This document shows positions 41,501-56,500 of a stretch of 64,000 nt of DNA, piece after piece (the stretch's first letter is position 1; each line of letters begins with the position of its first letter). This DNA is from Ischnura elegans (Eukaryota > Arthropoda > Insecta > Odonata > Coenagrionidae). The position numbers and the translations under genes are program-made. The stretch spans positions 116,145,111-116,209,110 of the forward strand of contig NC_060247.1 in NCBI RefSeq assembly GCF_921293095.1, written 5' to 3'. The notes below the pieces were generated by a model. That model worked only from the letters and a program-made list of their open reading frames with translations. It ran no database searches and was not told the DNA's origin.

Positions 41501-44500
41501 TAGTAGCGCTTGGCTTAAATAAGGATTATTAATACCTTATCAAACGAAGGAAACTTTCCGACCTTAGGCAGTTTTAATAGGTAATTGTTAAGAGACGTTT
41601 CCCTGAGCTCTGTGGCCCATGCGTGCATTGGTAATCTCAAACGATGTAAAAATCCTATCTACTCGTATAGAAACTATGTCCCTGTGACGTCACGTACAGT
41701 GGCATCACATGGGCGCCAATCTGGCCTTTTTCAAATGAGGATAAAATTGACCATTGCCATTCGTCTAAACTGGGATTTCTGAAACCACATAATTTTTTAT
41801 ATTATGAATACACTAATGGTGGGTAACGAATCGCAATCAATGCCTTTCGTTTTCTTTGACGAAGGAAACTAACTACCCTATTGATGCAAGCTGTCCCAAT
41901 CGACGCTGGTTCTGTCCGGTTGATTACTCCGTCAATCAGGGAACATTTGGATACACTGAAAATGCACATGACGCAACGCAAATGTTGACCAGGTTCTATT
42001 TTACGCACACCCGGAAAATTTCACAATGGTAATACACGTATGTTTTGAGCGAATTATTCGTCACTAAAAAGACAGGTCGAGAGGGCGGTATACTTCCTCT
42101 GAAGGTTTCATATTCTATTCTTCACTTTCCTTTCCTCAGATTTTCTCCAACTTTGTATTACTAAGTAAACTTCCAACTCATGAAGAGAGGAGGACGCTGG
42201 AAAGAACGTGCATCCACAAGGAGAATACCTCGGGAAAACCATTCGTTCAATGGCGAGACCGCTGAACACAGGCGGCTGTTGAGAGAGGGTTTACCGTCCC
42301 TTTTACTACAAATGCCAACATCCTTAGGGGTATGCAACACGCGACGCAAACGTGCAAGTCACGTAGCCGAGTTACAGGGCGCTACAATCATTCAGTGTGT
42401 GGAGTTCATTTTTTCATCTACAGGTCAACAGATTAGATTAGATTTGTTGAAGCGGTGGGGGATCAGCTCCCAGGGCACTTAGACCTGTAGGTCCATTGTG
42501 CTAACCATCGTTAATGGATCACCCAAAGAGGCCTATGCCCTTGGCGAAGGACAAAAGGTTCCCAATGGGAAGATCTCTTACTTCCTTGGGCTCTATAAAA
42601 GGTGAGCCCAGGGGTCTATATCGAGTCCTCATGATTTCCGGGCACTCGCATATTAGATGGGTGGTTGTTTCTTCTCCCGTCTCACACCATCTACACCAAT
42701 CTGAGTCTGTTACCCCCAGCAGGTGCATATGTCTCATTACATGATAGTGTCCCATAAGCAGGCCTACTACCGTTCGCAATTGACTTCTGTTGATAAGGAG
42801 AGTCTTCTCTCGAGTCTTACAGGTCAACAGGTGGCAACTATTATATTCCAAACGAACTATAGGCGAATGGTGACAATTTCCACCGGAGATACTGAGAATC
42901 GGAAACATCTGACTGTCCAGACACTGCTTTAAGGCGCCTTCCTGATGATGGCGATACCACACTTGTTCAGAAAAATAGCTGCTAGCTGGAGTTATTTTTC
43001 CTAAAATTTCAGTCAGGATTAATTGCACAAAATGCAATAAGGAAATATGTATAAGTCGTTCCTTTGACTTTCTCGCCATGTAAGTGACACTTTAGCAGCC
43101 AACCTTCTGCTACGGATGTCAAATCACTGCACTGCATCATGAATGCCTTTACTCCAAGGTCATTTCATAAAGACTGCAACACATAAACTGAAAATCAGCC
43201 ATTTAATTCGAAAGATTATCCTTGAATAACTCTTTTAAATTACCCAACAAGAATTTATGAGCAGTCAGTCACAGTTTGGGAGGAAAGCACTTTGAATAAA
43301 ATTCTTATGATGCAAGTCATAAGAAATAGCTCAACAACAATAATACTCCCCAATAGGGTAGTTTCCTTCATCAAAGAAAACGAAAGGCATTGATTGCGAT
43401 TCGTTTCCCACCATTAGTGTATTCATAATACACAAATTATTTGGTTTTTGAAATACCGGTTTAGACGAATAGCAAGGGTCAAATTTTATCCTCATTTGAA
43501 AAAGACCAGATTGGCGCCCATGCGATTCCACTCCGCATGACGTCACAGGGACCTAGTTTCTACACGAGAGGATAGGAGTTATACATCGTCTGAGGTTACC
43601 AATGCATGCATGAGGCACAGAGCTCAGGGAAACATGTCTTAATAATCACCTATTAAAACTGGCTAAGTTCAGAAAGTTTTCTTCGTTTGATAAGGTATTA
43701 ATAAACCTTTTTTAAGCCAAGCGCTACCATCCAGCAAAGTACTCAGCTATCCGCTAGCATCCTGCGATGTATCAGCGCTAAGCCTCGCCTCAAGGTCACC
43801 TCACCGGGCGGGAGGGGGAACCAGAAATAGGACGTACGGAGATATTTCCCGGCATTCATACTTAAGCGTCGCGTTTTCGCGCACTTGAAAATTTTCACTT
43901 TTCATTTAATCGCGAAAAATAGATGTTGTCATTTAAAAATCTAAAAGCGTGAAATACGCACTCCAGGAGTAATAATCTTTCGATTAAAGCAATAAAAAAA
44001 TAATAGGAAACCACCCTATTCCGCTAGAAACACGATCTAAGAACACATGCAGACATCATGGCTACATAATGGAAATAATGACTTTCATCACACTTAGTCA
44101 GTGGCGGATCCGGGACCAGGACCAGGGAGGTAACCTCCCAGCAGGAGTGGGAATCCAGGAGGTTATGAATATTTTGAGAATTTCAAGGCTTGTAGCAACA
44201 CTTAAGGTTTCCTAATTACTAATTTTCCAAAGAATTAAGCTTTAAAAACAAATACATAAAAATAAATACAAGTACCTTTACATTAGCTTTACTACATTAC
44301 CATTTAATCTAGTGTAAAATGGATACCCCATTTGAAGGCTATATCCCTTCTCTGGATCCGCCACTAAATATAGTCACATACACATCAAAATAAAACATGA
44401 AGAAGGTCACTTTTTTCATCAAAATATGCATATCAAATACGATTACCCATTTAAAAAAACTACTTAGTAGACACGCTATTACGAAGTTGATGGGACCAAC

Positions 44501-47500
44501 AAATTCTTAACGTTCATTTTAAGGCCGTTTTGCATGGGGCACGGCATTGCGCAGGTTACAGCTGCATTAATTTCTAAAATGGCGTGGCATTGCATGAATG
44601 CATGAACGAAATTAGAACAGTGGCTATTTAGCTGTCTCGCATCCATGCATTCTCGCATGTGTTCTCGTAATTCACCACTTTACACGACGCAATTTTGATT
44701 GCACCTTCGCACGTACATCAGATTGCGCATTCCATGTACCGTGTAAAATGGCCTTTACAAGATAATTTTTAAAATATCTGCCCTACTTACTTTTCCTGTT
44801 TGTTAACTCTTTTGAAATCAAATAACTATGTCCCTAGATAGACTCTTATGCATAATTTATAATTGAATTCCACAAAAAAAATGAAACCAAGAACATCCAC
44901 TTGATCATTGAGAAAAGCAGGTACATAGCACTACTTGGAGGTCAGAATTTCCCAGAAGATAAAAATGGAAAAGTCAAATAAAAAATACTTCATGGAACCT
45001 ATGCAAAAATAAAGTGAGGTGAAGTTGACCTATGGGTCATGATAGAAGAATGAACGGTTGCTGGCAGAAAAACAATTTTTGCAAGAACATTACACGACTC
45101 TACTGAAAGCATGTAAACTTGTTGGTGGGCTTGAATCATTCGCTTTAGAGATAAATTGGTGATCAGAAGTAAGCAAAAGGTTATTTTTAATTTAAAGAAG
45201 AAAGTAATTTGGCAAATAAAGCACATGGTACTTCAAAATCGTATGTAATATATTTATGAACTTTGTTTCGCTGCATCACTTCTTCTACTATGGCTTCAAC
45301 TTTTACAAAAATGAAAATAAAAATCATTGCCAATGTTATAGCTTATCTGAAATCTACATAGCGTATTAATGGGCAGCAAAACAATGTAATTTTTAGGCAG
45401 AACAACAGCTATTTCATTTCCATCTTCTCTGCTTGACTGGCTGGTCCCTGCCTCACCAGTGTACCCAACATCCACATCATTTTCACATATTTAGAAATCA
45501 TCATCATTAGGTTGTTCAGTTTTCATGATGAAATTCCAAACTACGATACACAATTGCCAAAGTCATTTCCAAAGCCCTATCCTCTGCAATGAATGTATCT
45601 TTCATTTTCAAAATTTTAAAATCACATCAAACTTGCATTTATGTATGGAAAGTAATTAAAAAGAAGGTCAATTAAGAGCTCTGATGTGACTACAGTTGTT
45701 TTCTCTTTGTACTACGATTTTTGTGGTGTCTTTCAGGGAACTGTCTCTGTTGCCGGCAGGTATTTTTGCAATGTCAACAATAATACAAAGGGTACATTTT
45801 ATGGGAGTGAGAACTCTAAGCTCTTGCTCACTAAATGAATGGACCACTACATAGCACATTGTTGACCTCCCTGAACATAAAAAGGTGAATGGGTAACTAC
45901 AAGGGTCCTTTTGAATTCGAGTCATTTAGAAACACACCATTGGCCACCTCAAACTAGTAGGTAATTGAGCACCCACCAATCAGCGACAAATGCTTAGGCA
46001 AGTAGAGGTAGAAAAGATCACTCTCAGAAATGACTGAGAGCTGACACTGAGCTACTACTTACCAGTTGCATTCATTGGGAAACCGCTGTGGTGGTAGCAC
46101 TGTGCTATCCCCAGGAATTTAACAAGCAAGGGGGTTAAGACAAGGTCGAGTCTAGATGCAAACATAGGAGGAAACTTTTTTGTCTGCAGCAACAGCAGCA
46201 GTGTAGCCATCTCTACGAAGCCCCAACAGCGGACCACCCCATTACCACCATTCTAGCTACATCACTGCATAAAAACATTTTACAGGCTGCTTCCTTAATG
46301 TCATTGGAGGAAAAAATCTTTGCAGACACTGCCTCAACATATGAACAGTACTGAGCAGGAGGCCCTGATTCAGCGGACATCTGTTCCATTATAAAAGATA
46401 GCAGGTTAACCCAATGATATTTCCTGCAGACGTAAGAACCACCACTGACACTCTGGTGCACTGAAAGTGAGAGAGAGCTTCATTTTTTATGAATCAGATT
46501 GGTAAAAACTAGAGATGTGCGAATAGTATCCGCAAATACTCGAATACTAGAAAGTATTCGATATTCGAGGTCTTGAATAATTATGCTAAAGGTACGCTCT
46601 CGAATACTTTGAATTTCGCGCCGTACACTGTTGCACACTGTCATTGATAGTTGACTCGGAAAAATTGTAAAGAACTCTAGTTGTTTAGTGCATGCAGCGC
46701 CGTTATAGGCAAGTTGACAAACTACATCAAATTCTACATCGAATTCTTACATCGAATTCAAAAAATTACATTAGCGCATTTCCCAAGATCCGCTATCCCC
46801 CTCCATTCAGCACTTGGCCCCCTCTGAGGCTTTCCTCTTCTTTGAAATAAAAGAAGGTCCCAGGGATCATATTACGAAGACCTTAGCTTCGAAAAAATAT
46901 CAAGTTACAGGAGAACCATAGAAATGTGTTTCGAGCCCTCCCTTTTCTCACCCACTGACCTTTTTCAGCCCACCTGCTTCAAAGTTCGCAGTTTCTGGAG
47001 GTCAACTGCAGCATGAATCACCTATTATCCCAAAAGGTGTCTAACAATGACTTTCGGAAATTGATATTACACCTTTATTGGATTGAAATATTAGTAATGT
47101 GCGCATAATTTAAAAAAGAATAAGACCAAACGCAACGCATTTCATACTCTATTTAAGCATTTTACGCGAGAAAATAAATGTCAAAATACGACGGAGACTT
47201 AGCTTTCTGGCGAGACTCGATATGAGCAGCAGAGCTTCTCAGAAGTTGATGCGGTATTTTTTTCCGAAAACATTTATCAAGTTACAATTTATGAGTTGTG
47301 CTATAAATCTCCATTGTTACAGTCACAGATGTAGGGATATTTTCTCAGGATATTTGGTTTCTCCCTGCTAGCAATTCGAATCCATCCTCTTATCTTGTGA
47401 GAACTTCCAAAGATGGACTGAAAATAATTGAAGAAAATCCGGTGGAGAAGCGCATGTATTTTGCAGAACGCCTCAGATTGTCCGCTAGCACTTGACAGCA

Positions 47501-50500
47501 GGAGTGGGGGTAAAGCGAGCTACCTGTTGAAAATAAGAAGTTGCATGAAGCCAAGTATCAGATGGGCATGCCGCTGAAATGGCGTTTGGTAGATAAGAAT
47601 GTATACATCAGACAGAAATCCATCGTAGCAGTGTAAATGCCGAGATGGCATGCAATCATTTTTCGCGAGGTGGTGTGTCCCCTTAGATCATTTGAAAGAG
47701 ATGTTAGTTGAATCAACTATATGCCGAATTGTTTCCATAAAATTAAACTATTCCATTAATCAGCTAAATTCCTGATCGAATCCTTTAAAGGAAATCAAAC
47801 TTACTCCCCAAAATCTTGTGTTTCCTGCTGCATAGGCAACCGAGTCAAACATTCCCGCATTCATCATTTAGTATTCGAGGTATTTGAATATTCGAGCAAT
47901 GATTTAATATTCGAATTCGATATTCGAGTTCGAGAAATCTGCTATTCGACCCATCTCTAGTAAAAACCCATGGGAATAGAATGCGTTGATCTTCTTAATA
48001 AATTTCTTTTGTTGACCAATGGGACTGCAACTGAGGTTCATAATTTCATAACTATGAAAACTTAGAAATAAACATTGTTTGTAATTCAGATAGAATACTG
48101 AAACAGTAACAGGTCCTTCATCAAAATTTTTCCATTGTTTAATAGGGTGAGTTCCTATTTTTTTCATTGTCTAAATCGAAATATTATTACTCCTGGAGTA
48201 CATGTTTCACGCTTTTAGATTTTTAAATGACGGTACATATTTTTTGCGATTAAATGAAAAGTGAAAATTTTCAAGCACGCGAAAACACGATAGCTAAGTA
48301 TGAATGCTTGGAAAAGCCCATGTGACGTCATTCTGGTTCCAGCTGCCAGCTACAATGCAGGCTGCTAGCAGGTAGCTGAGTACCCTGCTAGCAGTCAGCG
48401 CTTGGCTTAAATAAGGATTATTAATACCCTATGATATGAAGGAAACTTTCCAACCATAGGCAATTTTAATAGGTGATTATTCAGAGATGTTTCCTTGAGC
48501 TCTATGCCTCCTGCATACATTGGTAATCTCAGACGATGTAAAACTCCTGACTACTCGTATAGCATCTGGGCCCATATGACGTCAGGTGGAGTGGCATCAT
48601 ATGGGTGCCAATCTGGCCTTTTTCAAATGAGTTTAAAATTGACCATTAACATTTGTCTAAACTGGGATTTCTAAAACAAAATAATTTGCATATTAGCAGT
48701 ACACTAATGGTGGGTAAAGAATTGCAATCAATGCCTTTCATTTTCTTTGATGAAGGAAACTACCCTATTAGAAGCGAGTGTAGCCTGGAATAATATTTAA
48801 ATGAGACTCCACTTTCAATTATAACTATGTATAATCAATAGAAGCAAGATGGCAACTTTAGGATATGAGTACTGTTATGAGATTAAATGAAAATTTGGGA
48901 ATAGAATTGAATAAATACAATTAAACAAATGGGGCCCAATCGCTCAGTCCTCTAGCAGACCCTCAACCCTCTTGAAACAGAGGAGTGCCACTCACTTGGT
49001 TTTCTGTCAGGGCCATGACGTGCGCCTGCAAGGGCTGACGCAAGTCAGGGGAGTTATCGAAGACGTCACTGAGCTGAGCAGGCGGCAACTGCAGCAGCAC
49101 CTGGAAGCTCTGGGGCTTTGTTCGTTGGCAGCACTTGATGAACCCCTCCCACACCTTCTTCTGCTTCCACACCTGCAACAGAGAGGAAAGGAAGACTCTT
49201 CTTCAGTACATAGAGTGGAACTTGATTAGTACGTTCCTCCATAGCATGGCGATTTCTCTTGGTCCTGGTACCATCCGACCAAAATGCAGGTTGAACTATT
49301 TGGTTAGTACGCTTTAAATAGTGGCACTTTCCTGGGTAGTGCACTCAATTATTTGCCATGAAGCAACCCGCAAGTCGTTTCCTAGTACCTCCTGAGTGTG
49401 TAAACCTCCGCATTCATTAGTCATTATATTATTATCATCAGCCATTTACCTTCTTACATTCATTCCACATCTCTCTTTCTACAACCGTGATGCATGCAAA
49501 TGCATTTCTCAATGCGAAAAGTATGCGCATCATTACTTGACAAGTATTGTGGGAGCAGACAATGCTTTGGATCTCCACATGAAACTTAACGCAAAAATAC
49601 TTCCCCTAGGTACAAGAAATGGGAGGCAGACTACATTGGACAAACGATGTGTTTTCGATCACTGCGAAAGAGACACTGAGACACTGGGCATAATTGCATG
49701 GTCTAGCAGAAGACCCAGAGACAGATGGCAGGCTAATAAACATAAGGGGACTGATGCCTTGAATTCAAGGCATCCACATTGATTGTGTTAAGGGGGAACT
49801 TCAGATAAACCAGCATTGAAAAAATGACTCAATTTTTGACTATCGTCCAGTAAACATTCCTATGTTTATTTATAAAAAAATTATTGCTAACTAGCAGACA
49901 TTTTTAAAAATTGGATTTTAATAATATTATTTGTGCCAAGACAGGGACCAATACCAATTTCAAGAACCAAATGGGAATCAGAACTGACATAAAAGAGGAA
50001 TTGACCCATTTTTAGTTGAAACAAATGACAGCACTGCTCTTACACATGGGGCTCTGAAAAAATGGTCCTTAAATACGACTGACAAAGTAATTAGTTTTTC
50101 CGTTAACTTAGTCATAATTGTGCTCCCTCTAGTTTACAGTACGTAAGTCGTACCTTTTGAAGAAAATGCTGAATCAAGATTGAGGGGGCAGGGTGCTAGG
50201 AGGGATTACCTGCTTCAAGATGAGTCTCTGGAGGATGTTCATGACGAATCCGATGAGTCGGGGGTAGAGGGAGAGCGACTGAATGACAGTGCGCATGAGC
50301 AGCGTGGGCAAGGGGCTCTGCTCCATCAGCTGCTGCATCACCACGGCCAACACCTCTTGCGTGTAAACCTGCTTCTCCGCAAAGCACTGGGATGTTGCTG
50401 TAATATTTGAGCGATTTCGTTTACATCATTCATCCATACCTTTGAATGCCTTGCCAAATAAAAAATGTATTCACATCAACACCATTACACTCTGCCTCAC

Positions 50501-53500
50501 ACAGTTTGTTCTATAATTAATCCTTAACAGAGCGGGAATGTTTTTAAATGTTTTGCACACTGACTGCGGCATTGACCCAAAATTTTTATTGCTACCAGGA
50601 AATCTTGCACTTGGGCACTTTCCCTCTCCATAAGGATCGCTAAGGGTCTTAACTCTATCCAGGGTTCCCACTCAGACTGTATTATAAAATTCACCGTTTT
50701 TTCCAGGTTTCCATGGTCTAAACGTCTTCAAATTCACGGTTTGTAGATAAACCATTTAAGGAGGAAATATTGATCACGTAGCGATCATCGGCCGCACGTT
50801 AACTACAAATTTAACAAACGTGAAAGACACCGTAAATGCAATCGTAGCAATGAAAGTGCTATCTCTCCTGACATCACATATCGTTTGCAAAATTCAGCTC
50901 TGGCTAAAGGTTGTGAGTGGGAAAATAGAAGGACCAGGTCATGTCTGCGTGCGACTGACCTTTAAATATGATCGAAATATCCATTTTTTTAAATCTCTCA
51001 ATCGTAGTTCTACGATCGTAAAAACATGATTGAGAAATTTTTAAGGTTTTATGACAAAATTCACGGCTTTTTCCAGGTTTTTTTAACGGCATACAAAATT
51101 CACGGTTTTAAGGTTTTCAAGGTTGAGTGAGAACCCTGTCTATGAGACCAGCCTTCATGGCAGGGGGTTCCTCCGGCACAGGGGGTGTCTTCTGCACTGG
51201 CTGGCAGCTAAAATCGTCAACTCCCACAGCCCAAGGGTTAAAACTGAGGTTATCCTTTTTGCCTCTGAAAAGTCTCAGGCAAAAAAGATAGAAGCGAGGT
51301 GAAATGTTCCCATTAATCTAAAACAAGTAGTCCCATTAGGTCCAAAGTAATTCTGCTGCCAGTGCAAAATCTGATAATAATACATTTGTTCAAACATTCT
51401 TTAATGGACCCAGAAGGCAAAACAAAAAAAAACTGGGAATTGGCAATGAGGCAGAAAAACATGATTCTCCTCGATTACGTTCTCCCCTATGAATGATTCT
51501 TATTAAACCTCTAGCCTTCAAGAACGAGGATTGATATGGGGAAAACCACCAAACATACAGTAATTTTTTTTGCAATTCCTTGAGTTAAAATGAAGTCATC
51601 CTAATTGATAGGGAAATAAATGAAACCACAGGCTTGACTAACTATGAGAACTTTTAATGTCTACACTCTTTATGCAGTTGTATCTTATTATACACAACAC
51701 TTCATTGGTATTTTTTACGTGAAATTTCTACTAAAGACTATGTACTGAAATTAAGTCATAAGGTTTTAAATTAATTTCAATTAAACATATTAGATCAAAT
51801 ACAGGATTCACTACTCATATGATGGGACATTCAATGTGAAATCTCTGTTTTAACACCAGTTTTGCATCAAATTGAGGAAGCATACCTTTAATAATGGTCT
51901 TCATATCAGCCTTGGATGGATCAATGTTGTGCAGGGCGACTAGCAACTCGGCAGGTGTCAATGGTGAAGTGGCACCCTCTGAGTGAGTACCCAGCAAGCG
52001 ATTGAACACCTAAAGAGACACATAAATGCCAACTTCAATGCCACTTTACAACCACTAAGAAATTTCCTCCAGCAGCAAGTCAATTACAATTCTTAAGCAT
52101 GCACAGTCAACAGATACCTCTTAGATTAATATCTCCCACACAGGGGAAATGGTAGAAATTTGCGTATTTATCGGTTCCCAAAAACCATGCATATATGGCT
52201 CTAGCAACCCTGATACAAGATGGAGGAAAAAATTTTTGCAAAGATTTATAAAGGTTTACATCATATCACACTGAAAATTTCATAGCTTCATTGCCAGATA
52301 CTGCACCAACAAGTTGCTTTGGAGGCAATTACTCTGTAACCCAGTTCTGTGTCCAAGCAGTAAAACAATAACTGTATGATGACCACTATGCTTGGAAACC
52401 AGTAGAAGAGAACTGATGTAAAGGCAACTGGGTGAGAGTATGTAATTGCACATCTCACAGCCATGGATCTCAGAAACAAAGGATTCAGGGATGTAAAAAT
52501 TAATTTTTTTACACCCAAATTCTATACATTGTGGTTTTCTTGTATTTATAATTTACTCCATTTGCATGGATTCCACTTACTCCACCCCATGAAGTTTTAG
52601 CTGCAGGGAATGCATCAACATGGCTGACCTCTAAAATATAAAAACAAAATTAAAAAATGGAAAGGACTTACCTCTTTCACCACAACAGGATTCAGTCGGA
52701 TGAGCCGTGGAAGGGCAGCCATCACTTCCTTCTTGGTGAGACCGTTCAAAACAGGAATCAGGAAACGAACATCTGACACTCTGGTGTGATACAGGTCACG
52801 CACTCTGGCCACAAGCTCTGCACTTGGTGAGGCTGTTGCAATTATATTAAATACAGACAAGTCATTCATATATGATGCCTGCAATTTGACTGGCAATGGG
52901 TGTGTCAAATGACCAGTTCATAGAACTCAGTCAAATTTTGCTGACGTAAACCATTTGTGGAATACTCAACATTGAGAGTTATAAAACAATATTGTCACCC
53001 TCAATAGAGCTTCCTCAGACCAATCATCTCAGGGAGCAGCAGCGTACTCACTCTTGTCTGTTAGGATGTGGATGACTCGCGTGACAAGTGTCTCTGCACC
53101 CTTGGGGCACTCCTCGACAAGAGTCAACAGCTGTGGTGAATCCATGCCCATGCCACGCACCGGTGCCTCCAGCAAGCGCAGAATCACCCTCTTCACATCA
53201 GCAACTGTCTGCACATACACACGTGCCAATCTGAAACAGAGACTCTCGCTCTCTCAAACACAAAACTCACTCACGCTCCCTTCAACATAAGATTCAGGAT
53301 GACCACTGTGTATCGATCTGAAAATTCCCTCATACTTCACAAGTTTTCCAGGGTATTCCCTTTGTTTTCAAAGGTGTTATTTAGTCCTAAACGTAAGCAG
53401 TTTTGGCCAAATATTTTGTTTATGGGGTAGAAATTATTAGTCAATAGCAATAGTAGTCAATAGTAATAACATAACATCTTGAGATGATATCTACAAATGC

Positions 53501-56500
53501 AAGTCACCTTAGTTAGAAGAGATTCAATGAACCTTCTATATATTCGGTACAACTTCACATTGCATGTGATGCATATATTTGTCAGATATTATGTCGGTAT
53601 TAGATCACAGGGCACAAAGAAAATAATATTAATATAAACTACTAGTCAAATAAGCACAAGGTCGCAGCAAGGAAGGCACACTTACTCATGGATCAGGTTC
53701 TCATTGATGGGGAGCAGGGCCAGGTAGAGGTACAAGCAAACTTTGACAATGTCCTCACTCCACTGGGTCTCGATGTTTGGCCGCCCTCTATCCTCGCCAA
53801 AAAGAACTACGGGTGGCTGTGGTAACCTCAGGAAGCCCAGGTAGAAGATGGCATACTCTTCAATGATGCTCCTTAGCTCTGCCCGTTCATACAGGCCAAC
53901 TACCCCTTCGATGGCCTTGGTACGGATCTGCAAGCAGAATTGATGCTCCATTCATTTAAAATGCCTTTGTAGCATTGAGAGGGACAACAAATCAGAGCAT
54001 AAGAGTTCAATTTTGGGAGATATACATAGTCATAAGTGAAACAGCCCTTCCCTGGCAATGATGTAGATCTTAAAATATTGTACGCAAGTTCAATATAGGA
54101 GAAGTCACGACACGGAGGTACGTATGCTCTGAGGACAACCAGGTTGACCATCTGTCTTGGACCATCAAGCTCACATATGCCACCTCAGCTGGCTATTTGG
54201 CATGGATTGGGGTTGGTATATCGGCAGGACAAAGCCTAGAGGGCGCAATCAGTCAAGTGCAAGGGAATTACCGAGAGGTTAAATCATCGAAAAAAAGGCA
54301 TTGACCTTTATTTATCAAAAATGCAATAGACAAATAGAAGTAGAGTTGATTTTTAAGGGTACATCAATGCAATAGGTCCATTCAGACCACCTCTCTATCT
54401 CATCTTAAATTGATCTGTTTTTTTATCTCTCTCACTACATATGGATTAGCTCATGAGAAATGTTGCAAGGGCCTGCAAGTTGAATGGAGCAACTTGTTTA
54501 TACACAATTTGACTCTTTCAAAAATTGTACTAAATAGTCGATTGCTTCATAATTATTTCTTAAAAATATTCTCTACCAGCTCATTCATTTCCAGGCCAAT
54601 CAGAACAGAAAAATTCATGCATAATTCCTGATTCACCCTGTTTTCCTGGTTACCGGACACCCTGATTTTGTTTGTTGCACAAAAAACTGCTCACACTTGG
54701 TTAGGATGTGACTCAATACAAGTCGTGCACCACTCTATATTTCCACTCTCTACCATCGCATTAGTTCCAGGAGGGTGAACTAAATAAATTGGCACTATGA
54801 AAACAGTGAAAGAGGCACTCACGTCCCCGTGCTCATGAGCCGTGTACACAAGAAGAAGGTTGAGGTAGACCAGGTGGCGTGGGGGACGCCGCACCACCAA
54901 CTCCTGGAGCAGCCCCAGTCCAACAGAGGCTCGGTTGCAGTCGCCACATAGCTGGCGAAGGAGCTCCGTCGCCTCCTCTGTGATGAGGGGGGCTTCGAGG
55001 TAGAGCCGAGAGATCAACCTGGGGAAAGAACACCAATCATGCATGCCTTCTTCCACACAATACTCTCTTGATGAGAATCATGTCACAGTACCAGTCCTGA
55101 AGACAGAATAATACTCAGCAATGATTTCAGACACAATGCACAGAAATGACTTCAGTACCAATCCTGAAGACAGAATTTATAATGCTATGCTGTGACTATA
55201 GGCACAATTCACGTAAATGACAGCAGACTAGCCAGCAGCACCCGCAAAGGCACATGAAGTGCAAAAATTCCACAGAGAAAAAAATCATTTCTAATAGGGG
55301 TTTTCAAGAAAATGTTTTACCACATTGAACTTTGTAAATATACATGGCAGATGACTTTCTATGCAGGTTGATATATAAGATTTAATTTTTAAAATTCATA
55401 GTCACCCCCTCACAAATAGCACATGTCTTTAGATCAGGAGATTCTAATTATCAAAAATGATTGACCATCACAAATATGAATGGCCTGTATTGTGGCAACC
55501 TACCCAGGTGGGGCTCAAACCAATGACCTTCAGTTTGGCAGGCGAGGACTTAACCCCACCACCACTGATTGTCAAGAAAGTAGCGAAATCTATTACGTGG
55601 ATAGTCCAGCTCCATGTGAATCTTTCTTGCTAGTGTTTAGAGCACTGGACAAGTGATTCTAGCGGAAAACAACAATTATGAATACAGTCCATCATAGCAT
55701 TGCAGAATTTACATTCTATGAAACACAAAACCCATCGTTAGTATATTCGTAGACTTTCACTTGAAACCCATGTCCTAACCTTTATATCGCCAAAACATCA
55801 AGAAATTGGCTGGAAAAGTTTCTTTGGCACAATGGTGGATGACCAAAAAGGAAACTACAGAAAGTGTAGTGCATGTGGATAATGGATTTCATGGCTTAAT
55901 AATGCACTACCTTAGATTGCCAATCTTATCAACGAGCCTTAAATTATTCCAAAATTTATAATTACAATTAAATCAATAGCAATGTCACTACAACAGATAA
56001 ACCAAGTTAAACTATGAAGTACTCGACAACTTTTTTCAACGCTACTGAAATGAAACGTTTTTACACAGTCCGTTAATACAAATCTCCAAATTTGTGTCCT
56101 GTAAGTGAGGTAATTACAGTAGAACTTGTTTAGTACGTTTCTGAAGGGACCACAAAAAATGAACGTACTAACCAGGAAAACGTGCAAACGAGGAAAGTAA
56201 ATAATAGCAGTTCGGGTACTTTCAATCTGTGGAAAAGTCGTCATAATTACAATTACTATCGGTAGTTCTCGTAGGATCGCCTTCCTGAACTTTTTTTACC
56301 TTTATAATCAAGAAAATGTGTGCTACAATGAAAAACAATGCCATGTGAATAAAAATCACAATGTTTCATAAATTTCCCGAAGACAATTACATGAAAATGG
56401 CGTCTATCTCCCGTGATTTATCCTATATATATATTTATAGAAAGAGGACAAGTAAAGCTAAGTAATTTCTTCTTTCTCAAAGCGTACTCGGAGAATATAA

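Noticed and set aside
42180-42482. 100-codon plus-strand frame near a LINE fragment
   Set aside because: It does not match LINE protein domains in that frame; the LINE coding strand is minus and begins at 42519.
55939-56244. 101-codon minus-strand frame
   Set aside because: It crosses the boundary of the pogo-like element at 56117 and has no recognisable motif.
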